Source of the DNA: Bauldia sp.
GTDB lineage: Bacteria > Pseudomonadota > Alphaproteobacteria > Rhizobiales > Kaistiaceae
Direction: 5' to 3'
Length of the DNA: 64,000 nucleotides
Assembly: GCA_037200845.1 (NCBI GenBank)
Contig: JBBCGQ010000001.1
Span: 1,860,001 to 1,924,000, forward strand
Shown one piece after another: positions 55,922-63,953 of this stretch. The notes below the pieces were generated by a model. The model was not told the origin of the DNA and ran no database searches. It saw only the letters and a list, made by a program, of their open reading frames with translations. Position 1 is the stretch's first letter. Each line of letters begins with the position of its first letter. A program made the translations under genes and the position numbers.

Positions 55922-56222
55922 TGAGCACCAGCGCGCGGTTGGAAAGGGGCATTTCCTTGGCGAGACGCGAAAGCCAGACCGACCAACTATCGATGGTGGC
56001 TCCGGCCGACACGAATAGGCTCTCGCCTCCCCACAGCGCGCGCGTCATGCCGACAGGATGATCGGAGATACGCACCTTCTCCGTGCGGCGCGGCATGTCG
56101 ATGAACACATAATTCGACCGGCCAGCCCGGGTGACCGATTTGTCGACCCAAACGCTAATGCCGGGCAACGCGGCGCGCACCGATGCGACGAACGCCCGGG
56201 TTGTCCTATCGACAGCTCTCAT
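55914..56222 (-). CDS. Small phage protein of unknown function
   Basis: 102 residues: RAVDRTTRAFVASVRAALPGISVWVDKS, then SNYVFIDMPRRTEKVRISDHPVG and a WLSRLAKEMPLSNRAL end. It has the look of a small alpha-beta head accessory. It overlaps both neighbours by 4-8 bases. Confidence 0.65.
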   Translation of the reverse strand: MRAVDRTTRAFVASVRAALPGISVWVDKSVTRAGRSNYVFIDMPRRTEKVRISDHPVGMTRALWGGESLFVSAGATIDSWSVWLSRLAKEMPLSNRALVLNA

Positions 56223-56527
56223 ATGCCGGCCGCTCGTTCGATGGACGCCGTCTTACACCGATCCCACGCCTGCTCGACACGCCGCCACATGCTCACCGCG
56301 CGGATGCGCCGCGGCGAGCCGGGCGGCAGTAGCCAATACGACGCGTTCTCAGGACGGTGCCGGAGAACGCGCCTCGCTCGGCGTTTCGCGAGGTTGTAGG
56401 CCGCCCGCACGGCGCGCGGCGTTGCCGACCAATGCACGTCGCAAATCCATTCCTTGTCGTCCTGCGCTGTCGTTCGACGACAGAAGGGCACGCAACATCG
56501 AACGCGGCCGCGCGCCAGCTCAGCCAT
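56219..56527 (-). CDS. Small basic Cys-containing phage protein
   Basis: 102 residues. RVRCCVPFCRRTTAQDDKEWICDVHW near the N terminus presents CC-x3-C...C-x2-H, a possible zinc knuckle. A basic helix follows (AAYNLAKRRARRVLRHRP). It lies between portal and head protein genes. Nucleic-acid binding is a guess. Confidence 0.6.
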   Translation of the reverse strand: MAELARGRVRCCVPFCRRTTAQDDKEWICDVHWSATPRAVRAAYNLAKRRARRVLRHRPENASYWLLPPGSPRRIRAVSMWRRVEQAWDRCKTASIERAAGI

Positions 56528-58091
56528 CGGCGATCTCGTCGCGGCCGCTCAGCTCCGCCATCACCAGCGCCAGGCGCAGCAGCGACGCGAGTCCCGCCGC
56601 CGGCATCTGCGGGCGAAGCGCGAGCAGCCGATCGCGCACTTCCTCCAGCGTGGTCGCCTCGTTGATCATCGCGCGGATCGTGTCGATGAGCGCGTCGGTG
56701 CCCGGACCGACGATCGCCTCCGCCGCCTCCGCCAGATGGTCGACGGTGTCATCGCCGCCGGCGCTCACCGCCTGCGCCGCTGTTTCCTCGTCGTCATCCT
56801 CATCGTCGATCGGGTCGTCCGGGGCACCCGGCTTCGGCTCGCGCCGCGGCGCTCTCAGGATGTCGGCGCCGGCGGGAGCATCTGGCAATCCGAACATGTC
56901 GGCCATGACGCTTTTCTCGACGCGAAGCCCCATCGGCACCAGGGTGGTGAGCGCCTGCAGGGTGAGCTTCTGGTCGAGTTGCTCGGCGCGGCCGATCCTC
57001 ATCGACGGGTAGAGCTGCTGCGGACCGTACTCGAGCGAGATCCACGGCACGATGAGATCGCGCGTCAACGTGGCGGCGAGTCCCTTGGCGTCGGCGCGCT
57101 CGATGTCCTCCTGCACCTGGCGGTGCTCCTTGCCGGAGCCGAGGCCGCCGGTGACCGAGTCCGTCGTCGCGGTCTGGCCGAGCACGAGCTTCGACACCTG
57201 CTTGTCGAGCCAGTCGGAGCGCTTCTCGTAGAGCTCGCTCGACGAGCCGACCGACTCGCTCTCGACGAAGTCGATCAGCATCGCTTCCGGGATGATCGCC
57301 GCGCAGTCGCCGGCGATGTTGGCGACGGCCCGGAAGAGCGTCTCCTTGTCCGCCTCGCTGGCGCCGGCGGGATACTTGCCGACGCGGATCGGCTGGCCGT
57401 ACGTCTGGGTGAAGATCGCCCAGTCGCGCTGCGTGTACGCCTTGAACAGCCACGACCAGGCGGCGACGCGGGCGATGCCCGACTTCACCGGCAGGCCCGA
57501 CTTGGCGCGCGTTACCGAGCGGATGAACTTGAACGCCGGCAGCGGCTCGTCGCCGTTGTCGCCGCGGAGCAGCGGCGTGGCGAGGTCGCGCCGATCGGGA
57601 CGGAACCAGCGCGGGTCGCGCCATTCGAGGCGCGCCGGCCGCCACTGGCCTTCGCTGGTGTCCCAGATGATCTCGACGTAGCTGAGCCCCTTGCCGACCG
57701 AGTCGAGGATGTTGAAGAGTTCGTCCTCCAGCTCGCCGCGCTTCAGCCAGGCGCGCACCATGTCGGCGTGCTTGACGTGCTCCACGTCGTCGCTCGCCGC
57801 CTCGACGGTGATTTCGAGCTGGGCGACCGAGCGCTTCCGCGTGCCGAGCACGCCGGTGTAGTGGTGGTCGCGCTCCTCGATCGTCTCGGCCAGCTCGAAG
57901 TAGCGCATGGGCTCGCCCTCGTCGGCCTCGCGCAGGATCGACGCGAGACGACGCGGGTTCAGCCCGTCGCCGGGATGGCCGCTGATCGGCGAGCGCACGC
58001 CGGTGATCGACGGGCCGGCCACGTCCTGGGTGAGCACGGCGCGCTGGAGCGGCATGCCGTAGCGATCGACGAGCTGCGGGGTTGTCGCCAT
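56520..58091 (-). CDS. Portal protein (DUF935, Mu gp29-like)
   Basis: 523 residues from ATG 58091 (MATTPQLVDRYGMPLQ). DUF935 signature: ILREADEGEPMRYFELAETIEERDHHYTGVLGTRK, FNILDSVGKGLSYVEIIWDTS and YGQPIRVGKYPAGAS. The C terminus is acidic (DDPIDDEDDDEETAAQ). It forms the dodecameric head gate and starts where the terminase stops (ATGA-type overlap). Confidence 0.93.
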   Translation of the reverse strand: MATTPQLVDRYGMPLQRAVLTQDVAGPSITGVRSPISGHPGDGLNPRRLASILREADEGEPMRYFELAETIEERDHHYTGVLGTRKRSVAQLEITVEAASDDVEHVKHADMVRAWLKRGELEDELFNILDSVGKGLSYVEIIWDTSEGQWRPARLEWRDPRWFRPDRRDLATPLLRGDNGDEPLPAFKFIRSVTRAKSGLPVKSGIARVAAWSWLFKAYTQRDWAIFTQTYGQPIRVGKYPAGASEADKETLFRAVANIAGDCAAIIPEAMLIDFVESESVGSSSELYEKRSDWLDKQVSKLVLGQTATTDSVTGGLGSGKEHRQVQEDIERADAKGLAATLTRDLIVPWISLEYGPQQLYPSMRIGRAEQLDQKLTLQALTTLVPMGLRVEKSVMADMFGLPDAPAGADILRAPRREPKPGAPDDPIDDEDDDEETAAQAVSAGGDDTVDHLAEAAEAIVGPGTDALIDTIRAMINEATTLEEVRDRLLALRPQMPAAGLASLLRLALVMAELSGRDEIADG

Positions 58092-59746
58092 CAGAGACTT
58101 CCTCTCATGCCGCGGCCGAGCGGCTCCTTCCACCAGTCTCGAGACGGATCGCGCTCATCGGGCGGCAGGTCGCCGCGGCGGCGATCGCCGTCAGCGTCGC
58201 CGGCGCCGGCGCCGCGGTAGCCGGCTTCCCAATGGGCGCTGCGCGACGCCGCGTAGGCGAGCGCGCCGGCGACGGCGGTGTCGCCGTGGCGGGCCTCGCC
58301 ATCCGCGCCTTTCGTCGAGTGATCGTCGGGCACCTTGATCACGCCCGAGTCGACGTACTGCAGCGCCTGATGATCGCGGAGCACGTCCTCGTCGCGCGGC
58401 AGCACGATCGTGCCGTCCGAGAACGCCTCGATGTAGGGCGGCATGTTCAGCCGGTACCATTCGACCGACAGCTTCACCTCCACGACGCGGGCACCGTATT
58501 TCTGCGCGGCGACCTCCGCGAGATAGGCGCCGTTGCCGGTCGCGTCGAGCATGCCGCCCGCCATGCGCGGCAAGCGATCGACGATGTAGAAGAGGATGTC
58601 GCGCTGCTGGTCGAAGGGCACGTTGCGCAGCTCGACCAAGAGCACCGTGCGGCGCACCAGGTCGCGGCCGATCTCCAGCACCTTGATTGCGGTGAGGTCC
58701 CCGGAGCGGGCGAAGTCCTCGCCGAAGACGTGCTGCCGACCCTTGTCGAGCACATCTAGGATGGGCTTCAGCTGCGCCTTGCAGAAGTCGAGGGCGTCGC
58801 CCTTGCGCACGTCGGCCGGCGCGTTCTTGAACGAGTCAGGGCGGCTCCACCGGATGATCGGGATCTCCGGCCGCATACAGGCTTCGATCTGCACACGCGT
58901 CAGCGCGGCGCCCTGGGCTTCCGCGGGGACGCAATCGAGCTCCTGCTTCATGGCCGCGGTGCGCGGCCCGTAGGAGCTGCGGATCTTCGCCTCCCACTCG
59001 GCCTCGGCCTCCGCCGACCAGGGCTTGCCCTTGATCTTGCAGACGCGGCGGAAGAGGCCGTTGGCCACCGCCTTCTCGAACGGGATGTGATGCAGGTTGA
59101 AGGGGGTTTTGCCGGCCTTGGCTTCCCGGATGAGATCGTTGAACGGATTGAGGACGCCGTTGTGGGTCGAGATCACCCTGATCTTGCCGCCCCAGATGAG
59201 CAGCGCGTTCACCGCATCCAGGACGAGGCGCACGTCCTTGTGAAACGCTGCCTCGTCGATCACCACAATGCCCTGCAGCCCGCGGATGTTTTCCGGCCGC
59301 GACGACAGCGCTTCGACGCGAAAGCCGGAGGCGAAGCGCACCCGGTACGCGGAAATGAACCGTGACGAGCCGTCGGCGAGCTGGTCCTCGAAAAGGAACT
59401 CCTCGATCTCGGTGAGCTGCTTGGCGACGACGCGGCCGAAGTGCGCGACGTAGCCGACGAACTCGCGACCCTTCTCCTTCGTATCGCCGATGTAGAAGAT
59501 GTTGTCGCCGCCGGCGTCGCGCGCCGAGGCCGCGATCAGCGTGTCGCCGAGCGCCTCGGCAAAGGTGATGCCGGTGCGACGGCCCTTCTCTCCCAGCTTC
59601 AGGTCGGACTCGTCGGCGAGCCACTCCGCCTGGTGCCGCATGAGGATGCCCTCCGCGAACGGATCGAAGTCGGCCGGCAGCTCGCCGCCCTGGGGCAGCA
59701 TGCCCGGTAGCGACGCCGGATCTCGCGAGAGGACGGGCTCGCTCAT
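58091..59746 (-). CDS. Terminase large subunit (Mu gp28-like)
   Basis: 551 residues from ATG 59746. The ATPase P-loop variant GEKGRRTGITF is at 52-62, and Walker B GIVVIDEAAF is near 160-168. The C-terminal nuclease has Asp in GEDFARSGDLTAIKV, and DATGNGAYLAE and DDHSTKGADGEARHGD follow. It packages phage DNA with headful cutting; in transposable phages this includes flanking host DNA. Confidence 0.93.
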   Translation of the reverse strand: MSEPVLSRDPASLPGMLPQGGELPADFDPFAEGILMRHQAEWLADESDLKLGEKGRRTGITFAEALGDTLIAASARDAGGDNIFYIGDTKEKGREFVGYVAHFGRVVAKQLTEIEEFLFEDQLADGSSRFISAYRVRFASGFRVEALSSRPENIRGLQGIVVIDEAAFHKDVRLVLDAVNALLIWGGKIRVISTHNGVLNPFNDLIREAKAGKTPFNLHHIPFEKAVANGLFRRVCKIKGKPWSAEAEAEWEAKIRSSYGPRTAAMKQELDCVPAEAQGAALTRVQIEACMRPEIPIIRWSRPDSFKNAPADVRKGDALDFCKAQLKPILDVLDKGRQHVFGEDFARSGDLTAIKVLEIGRDLVRRTVLLVELRNVPFDQQRDILFYIVDRLPRMAGGMLDATGNGAYLAEVAAQKYGARVVEVKLSVEWYRLNMPPYIEAFSDGTIVLPRDEDVLRDHQALQYVDSGVIKVPDDHSTKGADGEARHGDTAVAGALAYAASRSAHWEAGYRGAGAGDADGDRRRGDLPPDERDPSRDWWKEPLGRGMRGSL

Positions 59747-60066
59747 GCGCCTCTCGCGATCGGCAGCCACAGGGACGACGGCACGATGTAGAAGGGTTTC
59801 ACCCGGAAGCCGTTGTCGAAGGCGCGCTTGCGCCCGTCCTCTTCCGTGTCAGTTTCCGAGAACAAGTAGGTCCGCGCCAACAACCGCCGGGCATGCCGCG
59901 CCTCGCGGCTGATCGTGCGCACGTCGATGACGCCGTTGGCATCGACCGCCGCGAAGAACCGCTCGCATTGCGTCATCGCCGCGCGTCGTACTTCTGCCTC
60001 GGCAAGCTGCGCTTCGAGCTGCGCCTTCGTCGCCGTCACGCGGAACCGGCCCTCCGTGCGCGTCAT
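59743..60066 (-). CDS. Small phage protein between terminase subunits
   Basis: 107 residues: a helical N terminus (TKAQLEAQLAEAEVRRAAMTQCERFFAAV), then DVRTISREARHARRLLARTYLFSET. ATGA overlaps with both terminase genes. No known family; likely a packaging accessory by position. Confidence 0.65.
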   Translation of the reverse strand: MTRTEGRFRVTATKAQLEAQLAEAEVRRAAMTQCERFFAAVDANGVIDVRTISREARHARRLLARTYLFSETDTEEDGRKRAFDNGFRVKPFYIVPSSLWLPIARGA

Positions 60067-60668
60067 GCTGCCTTCCTCACTCCGAGCACCTGCGCCTTGA
60101 TCGCCTCGACCGTGTCAGCCGTCAGGCCCTTCGCCTTCGCGACCGTGTCGATCGCCGCTGCCGCCTTGGCCGCCCACTCCTTCTCGACCTTCGTGCGCCG
60201 CGCGCTGGAGACCGACTGCGCCGACGCGGCCGCGTGCAGCGCGCGCGACAGCTCCATCACGCCCGTGGTGCCGATCGTCGGCATGCCCTTCTTGTCGACG
60301 CCGGCCTCCAGCAGCTCGAACACGAGTGTCTTGATCGTCTCGGCGACCGCCACCGTCAGATCGTCCTGGTCGCCGGGCTCAAGGCGCTCCGTCAGCGCGT
60401 TCGCGATCGTGCGCGTCTCTTCCAGGCGCCGCGCCATGGTCGCGAGGCGCAGGGCGTGCCGGTTGAACGCGGAGAGCGAGATCGGCGCGATCTCGCTGCC
60501 CATGTCCGCGGCGAGCTTCCGCAGCCGCTTGTTGAATTCCTCCAGGATATCGACCTGCGTGTGCTGGCGAGCGCGCAGCTCGCCCATCGCCCACACCACG
60601 ATCGGCTCCGCCTCGTGCGGCAGCAGCTCGATCGACGACAGTCGCCCGCGGCCGGTCCGGCGGGACAC
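60063..60668 (-). CDS. Terminase small subunit (DUF3486, Mu gp27-like)
   Basis: 201 residues. The core RGRLSSIELLPHEAEPIVVWAMGEL, QHTQVDILEEFNKRLRKLAAD, and ISLSAFNRHALRLATMARR is diagnostic of DUF3486. It has a helix-turn-helix-like N terminus and a helical C-terminal part. It recognises DNA for packaging together with the large subunit. Confidence 0.9.
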   Translation of the reverse strand: MSRRTGRGRLSSIELLPHEAEPIVVWAMGELRARQHTQVDILEEFNKRLRKLAADMGSEIAPISLSAFNRHALRLATMARRLEETRTIANALTERLEPGDQDDLTVAVAETIKTLVFELLEAGVDKKGMPTIGTTGVMELSRALHAAASAQSVSSARRTKVEKEWAAKAAAAIDTVAKAKGLTADTVEAIKAQVLGVRKAA

Positions 60669-60670
60669 GG

Positions 60671-60970
60671 TCAGGTCCCCGGCGAAGGACGGGCGACGCC
60701 TTCGAGGATCGCGCGCCGCTCGATGTGGTCGAGGCCGGGCAGCAGCAGCTTCGCGACCATCACGGTGGGCGTCGGCTCGTTGAAGCTGACGGCGCCGACT
60801 TCAGCGAGCGCGCGAATCTGCGTCCGCACGAAGTCGCGCGTCCGGTTGTGGCCGAACGATTCGAGCGCCTTCTGGAGCAGCACCTCGTTCATCGTGTGCG
60901 ACGTCTCGCCGGCGAGCGTGCGCAGGATGATCAGACGTGCGTCGTGGACGAGGAATTCGCTGAAGCTCAT
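60671..60970 (-). CDS. Mu-like small phage protein (VpaChn25_0724 type)
   Basis: 99 residues: SFSEFLVHDARLIILRTLAGE, then NHTRDFVRTQIRALAEVGAVSF-like helices (NRTRDFVRTQIRALAEVGAV) and RRAILEGVARPSPG. It resembles a winged-helix fold and occurs between DUF2730 and DUF3486 genes in many Mu-like phages. Role unknown. Confidence 0.75.
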   Translation of the reverse strand: MSFSEFLVHDARLIILRTLAGETSHTMNEVLLQKALESFGHNRTRDFVRTQIRALAEVGAVSFNEPTPTVMVAKLLLPGLDHIERRAILEGVARPSPGT

Positions 60971-61359
60971 TTTCGCGACTCAAGCATGTAGGTCTCGACC
61001 CGCAGCGACGACTGCACCGCGGCTTTTACGTTTTCGGAGAGCGCGACCATCGTTGCGCTCTGCGCCTTGACGTCGCCCTCCATTCTCGTGACGGATAGTT
61101 CGAGGCGGTGGACGGTGTCCTTGTCGGGCATGTGCTGCAGTTGCTGTTCGAGCGCGGTCAGCCGCTCGACGACCTTTTCGCGCGACTCGCGGCCGTTGTT
61201 TGCATCGGCGGCCCGCTCTGCCTCGACTTGGTCGACGCGTGCATTGACCTTGTCGAGTGCGCTTTGCCGCACGCCCGAGCGCTGCAGGTAGATGTTCCAC
61301 GCGAAGACACTGACCGCGATCGCGATCGGGAGCCAGAGACGGAAATCCTCCAGCGTCAT
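60967..61359 (-). CDS. DUF2730-family membrane/coiled-coil protein (Mu gp25-like)
   Basis: 130 residues. One membrane segment near the N terminus (WLPIAIAVSVFAWNIYL) is followed by a long coiled coil (DKVNARVDQVEAERAAD, EKVVERLTALEQQLQHMPDKDTVHRLEL). HMPDKDTVHRLEL-type sequence is the DUF2730 hallmark. In Mu the gene lies in the lysis region; the topology could serve a spanin-like role, but this is not established. Confidence 0.85.
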   Translation of the reverse strand: MTLEDFRLWLPIAIAVSVFAWNIYLQRSGVRQSALDKVNARVDQVEAERAADANNGRESREKVVERLTALEQQLQHMPDKDTVHRLELSVTRMEGDVKAQSATMVALSENVKAAVQSSLRVETYMLESRK

Positions 61360-61886
61360 TCGCCCGACTTGCCCCACACCTTGCCGAAGATGTCCTGCGC
61401 CGCGTGGCCGCCCATGTAGAGGCCGGCGAAGATGCCGGTGAGGCCGAGCAGCGTCGCGAGATCGATGGTCGGCAGGCGGAGCATGATGCAGAGCGCGGTC
61501 AGCACCCAGAGTCCGGCGAGCATCCACATCCAGAACGGACGCCACGCCCAGGCGAACCACGGCTCGGCCGCCTCCTGGGCGAAGATGCCGGCGCGAATCT
61601 TGTCGGCGTTGGCGAGATAGGCCCAATACTCCGGGCTGTCGGCCTCGACCTTGCGGATCACGGCCTCGGTCGTCTCCGGACCCCCCATGTGGGCCGCGAC
61701 GATCGCCTCAGGCGTGGCGGGGACGCCGAGCTGCTCGGCGATCGTCTCTACGATCTTGCCCGCGACGGGCGACTGCCCCTTGACCAGGTCGGCGAGGATC
61801 GGCGCGCCGGCCTTGATGAAGATCGACACGAGCGGGCCGCCGAGGGCACCGCCGAGGCCCGCGAGCAGATCGGTTGGCGTGGTCAT
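61356..61886 (-). CDS. Holin (3TM type)
   Basis: 176 residues from ATG 61886. The N-terminal amphipathic Gly-rich part (LLAGLGGALGGPLVSIFI) is followed by AEPWFAWAWRPFWMWMLAGLW and two or three membrane helices at about 115-165. The R-P-F-W-MW entry matches holins of the gene-transfer-agent 3TM type. It lies next to the lysozyme gene and would let it reach the cell wall. Confidence 0.78.
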   Translation of the reverse strand: MTTPTDLLAGLGGALGGPLVSIFIKAGAPILADLVKGQSPVAGKIVETIAEQLGVPATPEAIVAAHMGGPETTEAVIRKVEADSPEYWAYLANADKIRAGIFAQEAAEPWFAWAWRPFWMWMLAGLWVLTALCIMLRLPTIDLATLLGLTGIFAGLYMGGHAAQDIFGKVWGKSGE

Positions 61887-61890
61887 GGAG

Positions 61891-62715
61891 CTAGGTTCCC
61901 TTCGCTGAAGCTGCATATGCGGCGGCGCGCTGCCGCTGGACGTGAGCGCGCCAGACGAACCACGCGACGAGGACAACGGCGCCGATCAAGACGCCGCCGA
62001 GAATGAGGTTCACGAGCTGGTCGGCCTGGCCGGCATCGACGTTCGACACGTCGACCTGGCTGCCATCGGCCACGCCCGCCGTGGCGGTCACGCCGGCGCC
62101 GGCGGTGTGCCGTGTTGCGGAGGTCTTGGCGACGGCGCTCTGCTGCTCGGCATCGACCTTGATCGCCGCCGGCGACGCGCCGGCGGCGGCGAGCGCGAGC
62201 TTGACGCCGAACGCCTCGACATCGGCGACGCGCGCCGCCCAGCCCTTGCCGTAGCGGACCCAATTCGAGAGGCCGTGGAGGAACGACGTGCGTTGCGAGC
62301 AGACCGCGCGGACCAGAGCGGCCGCGCCTGCCTGGAAGCTCACCGCCGCGGCGATGGTCTTCCCGCCGACCTTACCGTCAGTCGAAACCTTGACCGCCTT
62401 TTGAAGCCACTTCGAAGAGCGCGATACGCCGCTGTTGACCGCGCCGTCGAAGGTGGCGTGATCGACGCCGGCGGGCAAAAGGTTCGCCGCGACCGCGTCC
62501 CAATAGTCGTGGCGATAGAGCGGCGCGACGTCGGCGGCGGTGAGGTTCGCGATATCGAGGTTCGGATAGGCCGCGGCGGAGATCCCGCGGTTCGTGCCCT
62601 TCAGCTTGCCGACGCCGACCTTGCCGCCCGTCCAGTTGCCCGGATCGTGGCTGTCCTTCGTGAAGCCGCCCTCGTAAGCGAGCACCTTCGGCAGCGAAAC
62701 GTCGAAGTTGAGCAT
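61891..62715 (-). CDS. Endolysin: GH108 lysozyme with peptidoglycan-binding and C-terminal membrane segment
   Basis: 274 residues. The GH108 core LAYEGGFTKDSHDPGNWTGG carries the catalytic Glu near residue 15, followed by GTNRGISAAAYP. The PG_binding_3-type domain runs about 90-180 with TDGKVGGKTIAAA. Residues 236-255 (NLILGGVLIGAVVLVAWFVW) are a membrane helix followed by a basic tail. It cuts the glycan backbone during lysis. The C-terminal anchor is unusual for an endolysin. Confidence 0.88.
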   Translation of the reverse strand: MLNFDVSLPKVLAYEGGFTKDSHDPGNWTGGKVGVGKLKGTNRGISAAAYPNLDIANLTAADVAPLYRHDYWDAVAANLLPAGVDHATFDGAVNSGVSRSSKWLQKAVKVSTDGKVGGKTIAAAVSFQAGAAALVRAVCSQRTSFLHGLSNWVRYGKGWAARVADVEAFGVKLALAAAGASPAAIKVDAEQQSAVAKTSATRHTAGAGVTATAGVADGSQVDVSNVDAGQADQLVNLILGGVLIGAVVLVAWFVWRAHVQRQRAAAYAASAKGT

Positions 62716-62731
62716 GGGGGCTATTCCAGGG

Positions 62732-62743
62732 GGACAGTTGTCC
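62732..62743. promoter_or_regulatory. Secondary palindrome GGACAGTTGTCC in the lysis-gene leader
   Basis: Perfect 12-bp palindrome sharing the GACA-N2-TGTC core of the larger dyad, 17 bases before the lysozyme ATG. Possibly a second, weaker site for the same factor. Confidence 0.5.
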
Positions 62744-62785
62744 GGCTACGCTCGCGGACCCTGCCCGACGGAATTCCCGGAATTG

Positions 62786-62805
62786 AGCCCGACAAGTGTC
62801 GGGCT
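62786..62805. promoter_or_regulatory. Dyad element, copy c (AGCCCGACA-AG-TGTCGGGCT)
   Basis: Identical in its 20-bp core to copy b, flanked by TTCCCGGAATTG. It begins right after the stop codon of the Mor-like gene and 71 bases before the lysozyme start, the position of the Mu lysis promoter. Confidence 0.78.
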
Positions 62806-62807
62806 AC

Positions 62808-63230
62808 CTACAGGAGGCGCCCCTGATCGGCGTCTTCGGCGCGCAATCTGCGCTTCAGCCTCTCCACCGAGCGCTCGGTGTATCCCGAGGCCCGGGCGAT
62901 TTCGCGGATGGTGCGGTTCTCGGCGATCATCTTGAGGATCGTGGCCCGCGCTTCCGCCAGCGTGCCGCGCGGCCCGTTCGGCACCTTGACGTGCATGCCG
63001 CCGACGGCGGTTGCGAAATGCTGGCAGAGACGGTCGGCGGCGTCGCGTCCAAGCAGGGCGACGAGCCAATGCCCCTCGTCAGCGCGCGACGGGACATAGA
63101 TGCGCGTTCCGCCCTTCTCCGCGCACAGGATGAGCGCCGCCTTGAGGCCGACCGCGGCCGCGATCTCGTCAAGCAGCGAACCACTCCGGCGCGTGGCCGC
63201 CAGGGCGGCAGGGGCGCGAGGCTCGCTCAA
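62808..63230 (-). CDS. Mor/C-family phage transcription activator
   Basis: 140 residues from TTG 63230, preceded by GGGAGGGGG; TTGA overlaps the stop upstream. The Mor family pattern is present: LLDEIAAAVGLKAALILCAEKGGTRIYVP, HWLVALLGRDAADRLCQHFA, GGMHVKVPNGPRGT, and a C-terminal helix-turn-helix (MIAENRTIREIARASGYTERSVERL). Mor of Mu activates the middle promoter and C the late promoters. Here one protein may do either. The dyad elements are its candidate targets. Confidence 0.88.
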   Translation of the reverse strand: MSEPRAPAALAATRRSGSLLDEIAAAVGLKAALILCAEKGGTRIYVPSRADEGHWLVALLGRDAADRLCQHFATAVGGMHVKVPNGPRGTLAEARATILKMIAENRTIREIARASGYTERSVERLKRRLRAEDADQGRLL

Positions 63231-63487
63231 CCTGCCCCCTCCCGCAGCCCCGCGCGCAACAGCTCCGCCGTCGCCTTGACCAGCGCGCGTTCCACGGCGC
63301 GCCGATCGGGACTGCGCGACCGCATGATCATCAGCTTCCGCTGCAACGAGGCGCGGTGCTCGACGAGCTGCGCGACGCCCGGCGTAGGACCTGCCGGCGA
63401 CGCCGGTGCCGCCGGCACCGGCGCGGCAGCGGCCGCCTCCTCCGCGTCCTGCCGGTGCTCTTCGTCCTGCCACCAGGCGCGAGTCAT
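63227..63487 (-). CDS. Small phage protein upstream of the Mor-like gene
   Basis: 86 residues: TRAWWQDEEHRQDAEEAAAAA, an Ala/Pro linker, then a basic helix (QLVEHRASLQRKLMIMRSR). ATGA overlaps tie it to the regulators on both sides. No family recognised. Confidence 0.6.
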   Translation of the reverse strand: MTRAWWQDEEHRQDAEEAAAAAPVPAAPASPAGPTPGVAQLVEHRASLQRKLMIMRSRSPDRRAVERALVKATAELLRAGLREGAG

Positions 63488-63867
63488 GCGACCTCGCGGC
63501 GTTCGAGCAGTGCGCGGACCTTTGCTTTCGCCTCCGGCGCGAGGCGGTACCCGTCGCCCCAAATTGTCTCGATGCTGATGCCGAACGGCTGCAGCTTCTT
63601 CCGAAGGTGGACGATCTGGACGGTGTGCGCGTTGCGGGTGCGGTCGGAACCGTCGAGGCCATAGAGCTGCTGGCCGATGCCTTCGTGGCTGCACAGCTCC
63701 CGCGCCATCAGCATGCTCAGCACGCGCGCCTCAATGCGGGTAAGCCGGAAGAGCGCGCGCAGCGGGTCAACGCGGTCGTCGCCGAACAGCGCCTCCAGCT
63801 CCTCCACGCGATAGCGCAGCCGCTCGATCTCGGCCTCCAGCGCGGCGATGGTGGCGCGGTCGTTCAC
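63484..63867 (-). CDS. Winged-helix phage regulator with N-terminal coiled coil
   Basis: 127 residues from GTG 63867. A leucine-rich coiled coil (IAALEAEIERLRYRVEELEALFG) is followed by a helix-turn-helix and wing: LTRIEARVLSMLMARELCSHEGIGQQLYG, NAHTVQIVHLRKKLQPFGISIETIWGDGYRL. The NxVxVxIxxLRKKL and TxxGxGYRL segments are those of OmpR-type DNA-binding domains, here without a receiver. Probably a phage transcription regulator of the middle operon. Confidence 0.78.
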   Translation of the reverse strand: MNDRATIAALEAEIERLRYRVEELEALFGDDRVDPLRALFRLTRIEARVLSMLMARELCSHEGIGQQLYGLDGSDRTRNAHTVQIVHLRKKLQPFGISIETIWGDGYRLAPEAKAKVRALLERREVA

Positions 63868-63953
63868 AGCAGCACCGGTTCCGCGGCCGCGGAGTCGACC
63901 ATGCCCTCAGCCAACAGTGCGTACGCCAACGTGAGAATGGGAGTGAGCTTCAT
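63864..63953 (-). CDS. Possible 29-residue peptide
   Basis: ATG 63953 to TGA 63864-63866: KLTPILTLAYALLAEGMVDS then AAAEPVLL. The ends overlap both neighbouring genes (ATGA and GTGA), which fits a real, translationally coupled small gene. A hydrophobic N terminus suggests a membrane or exported peptide. Too short to judge by sequence alone. Confidence 0.45.
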   Translation of the reverse strand: MKLTPILTLAYALLAEGMVDSAAAEPVLL

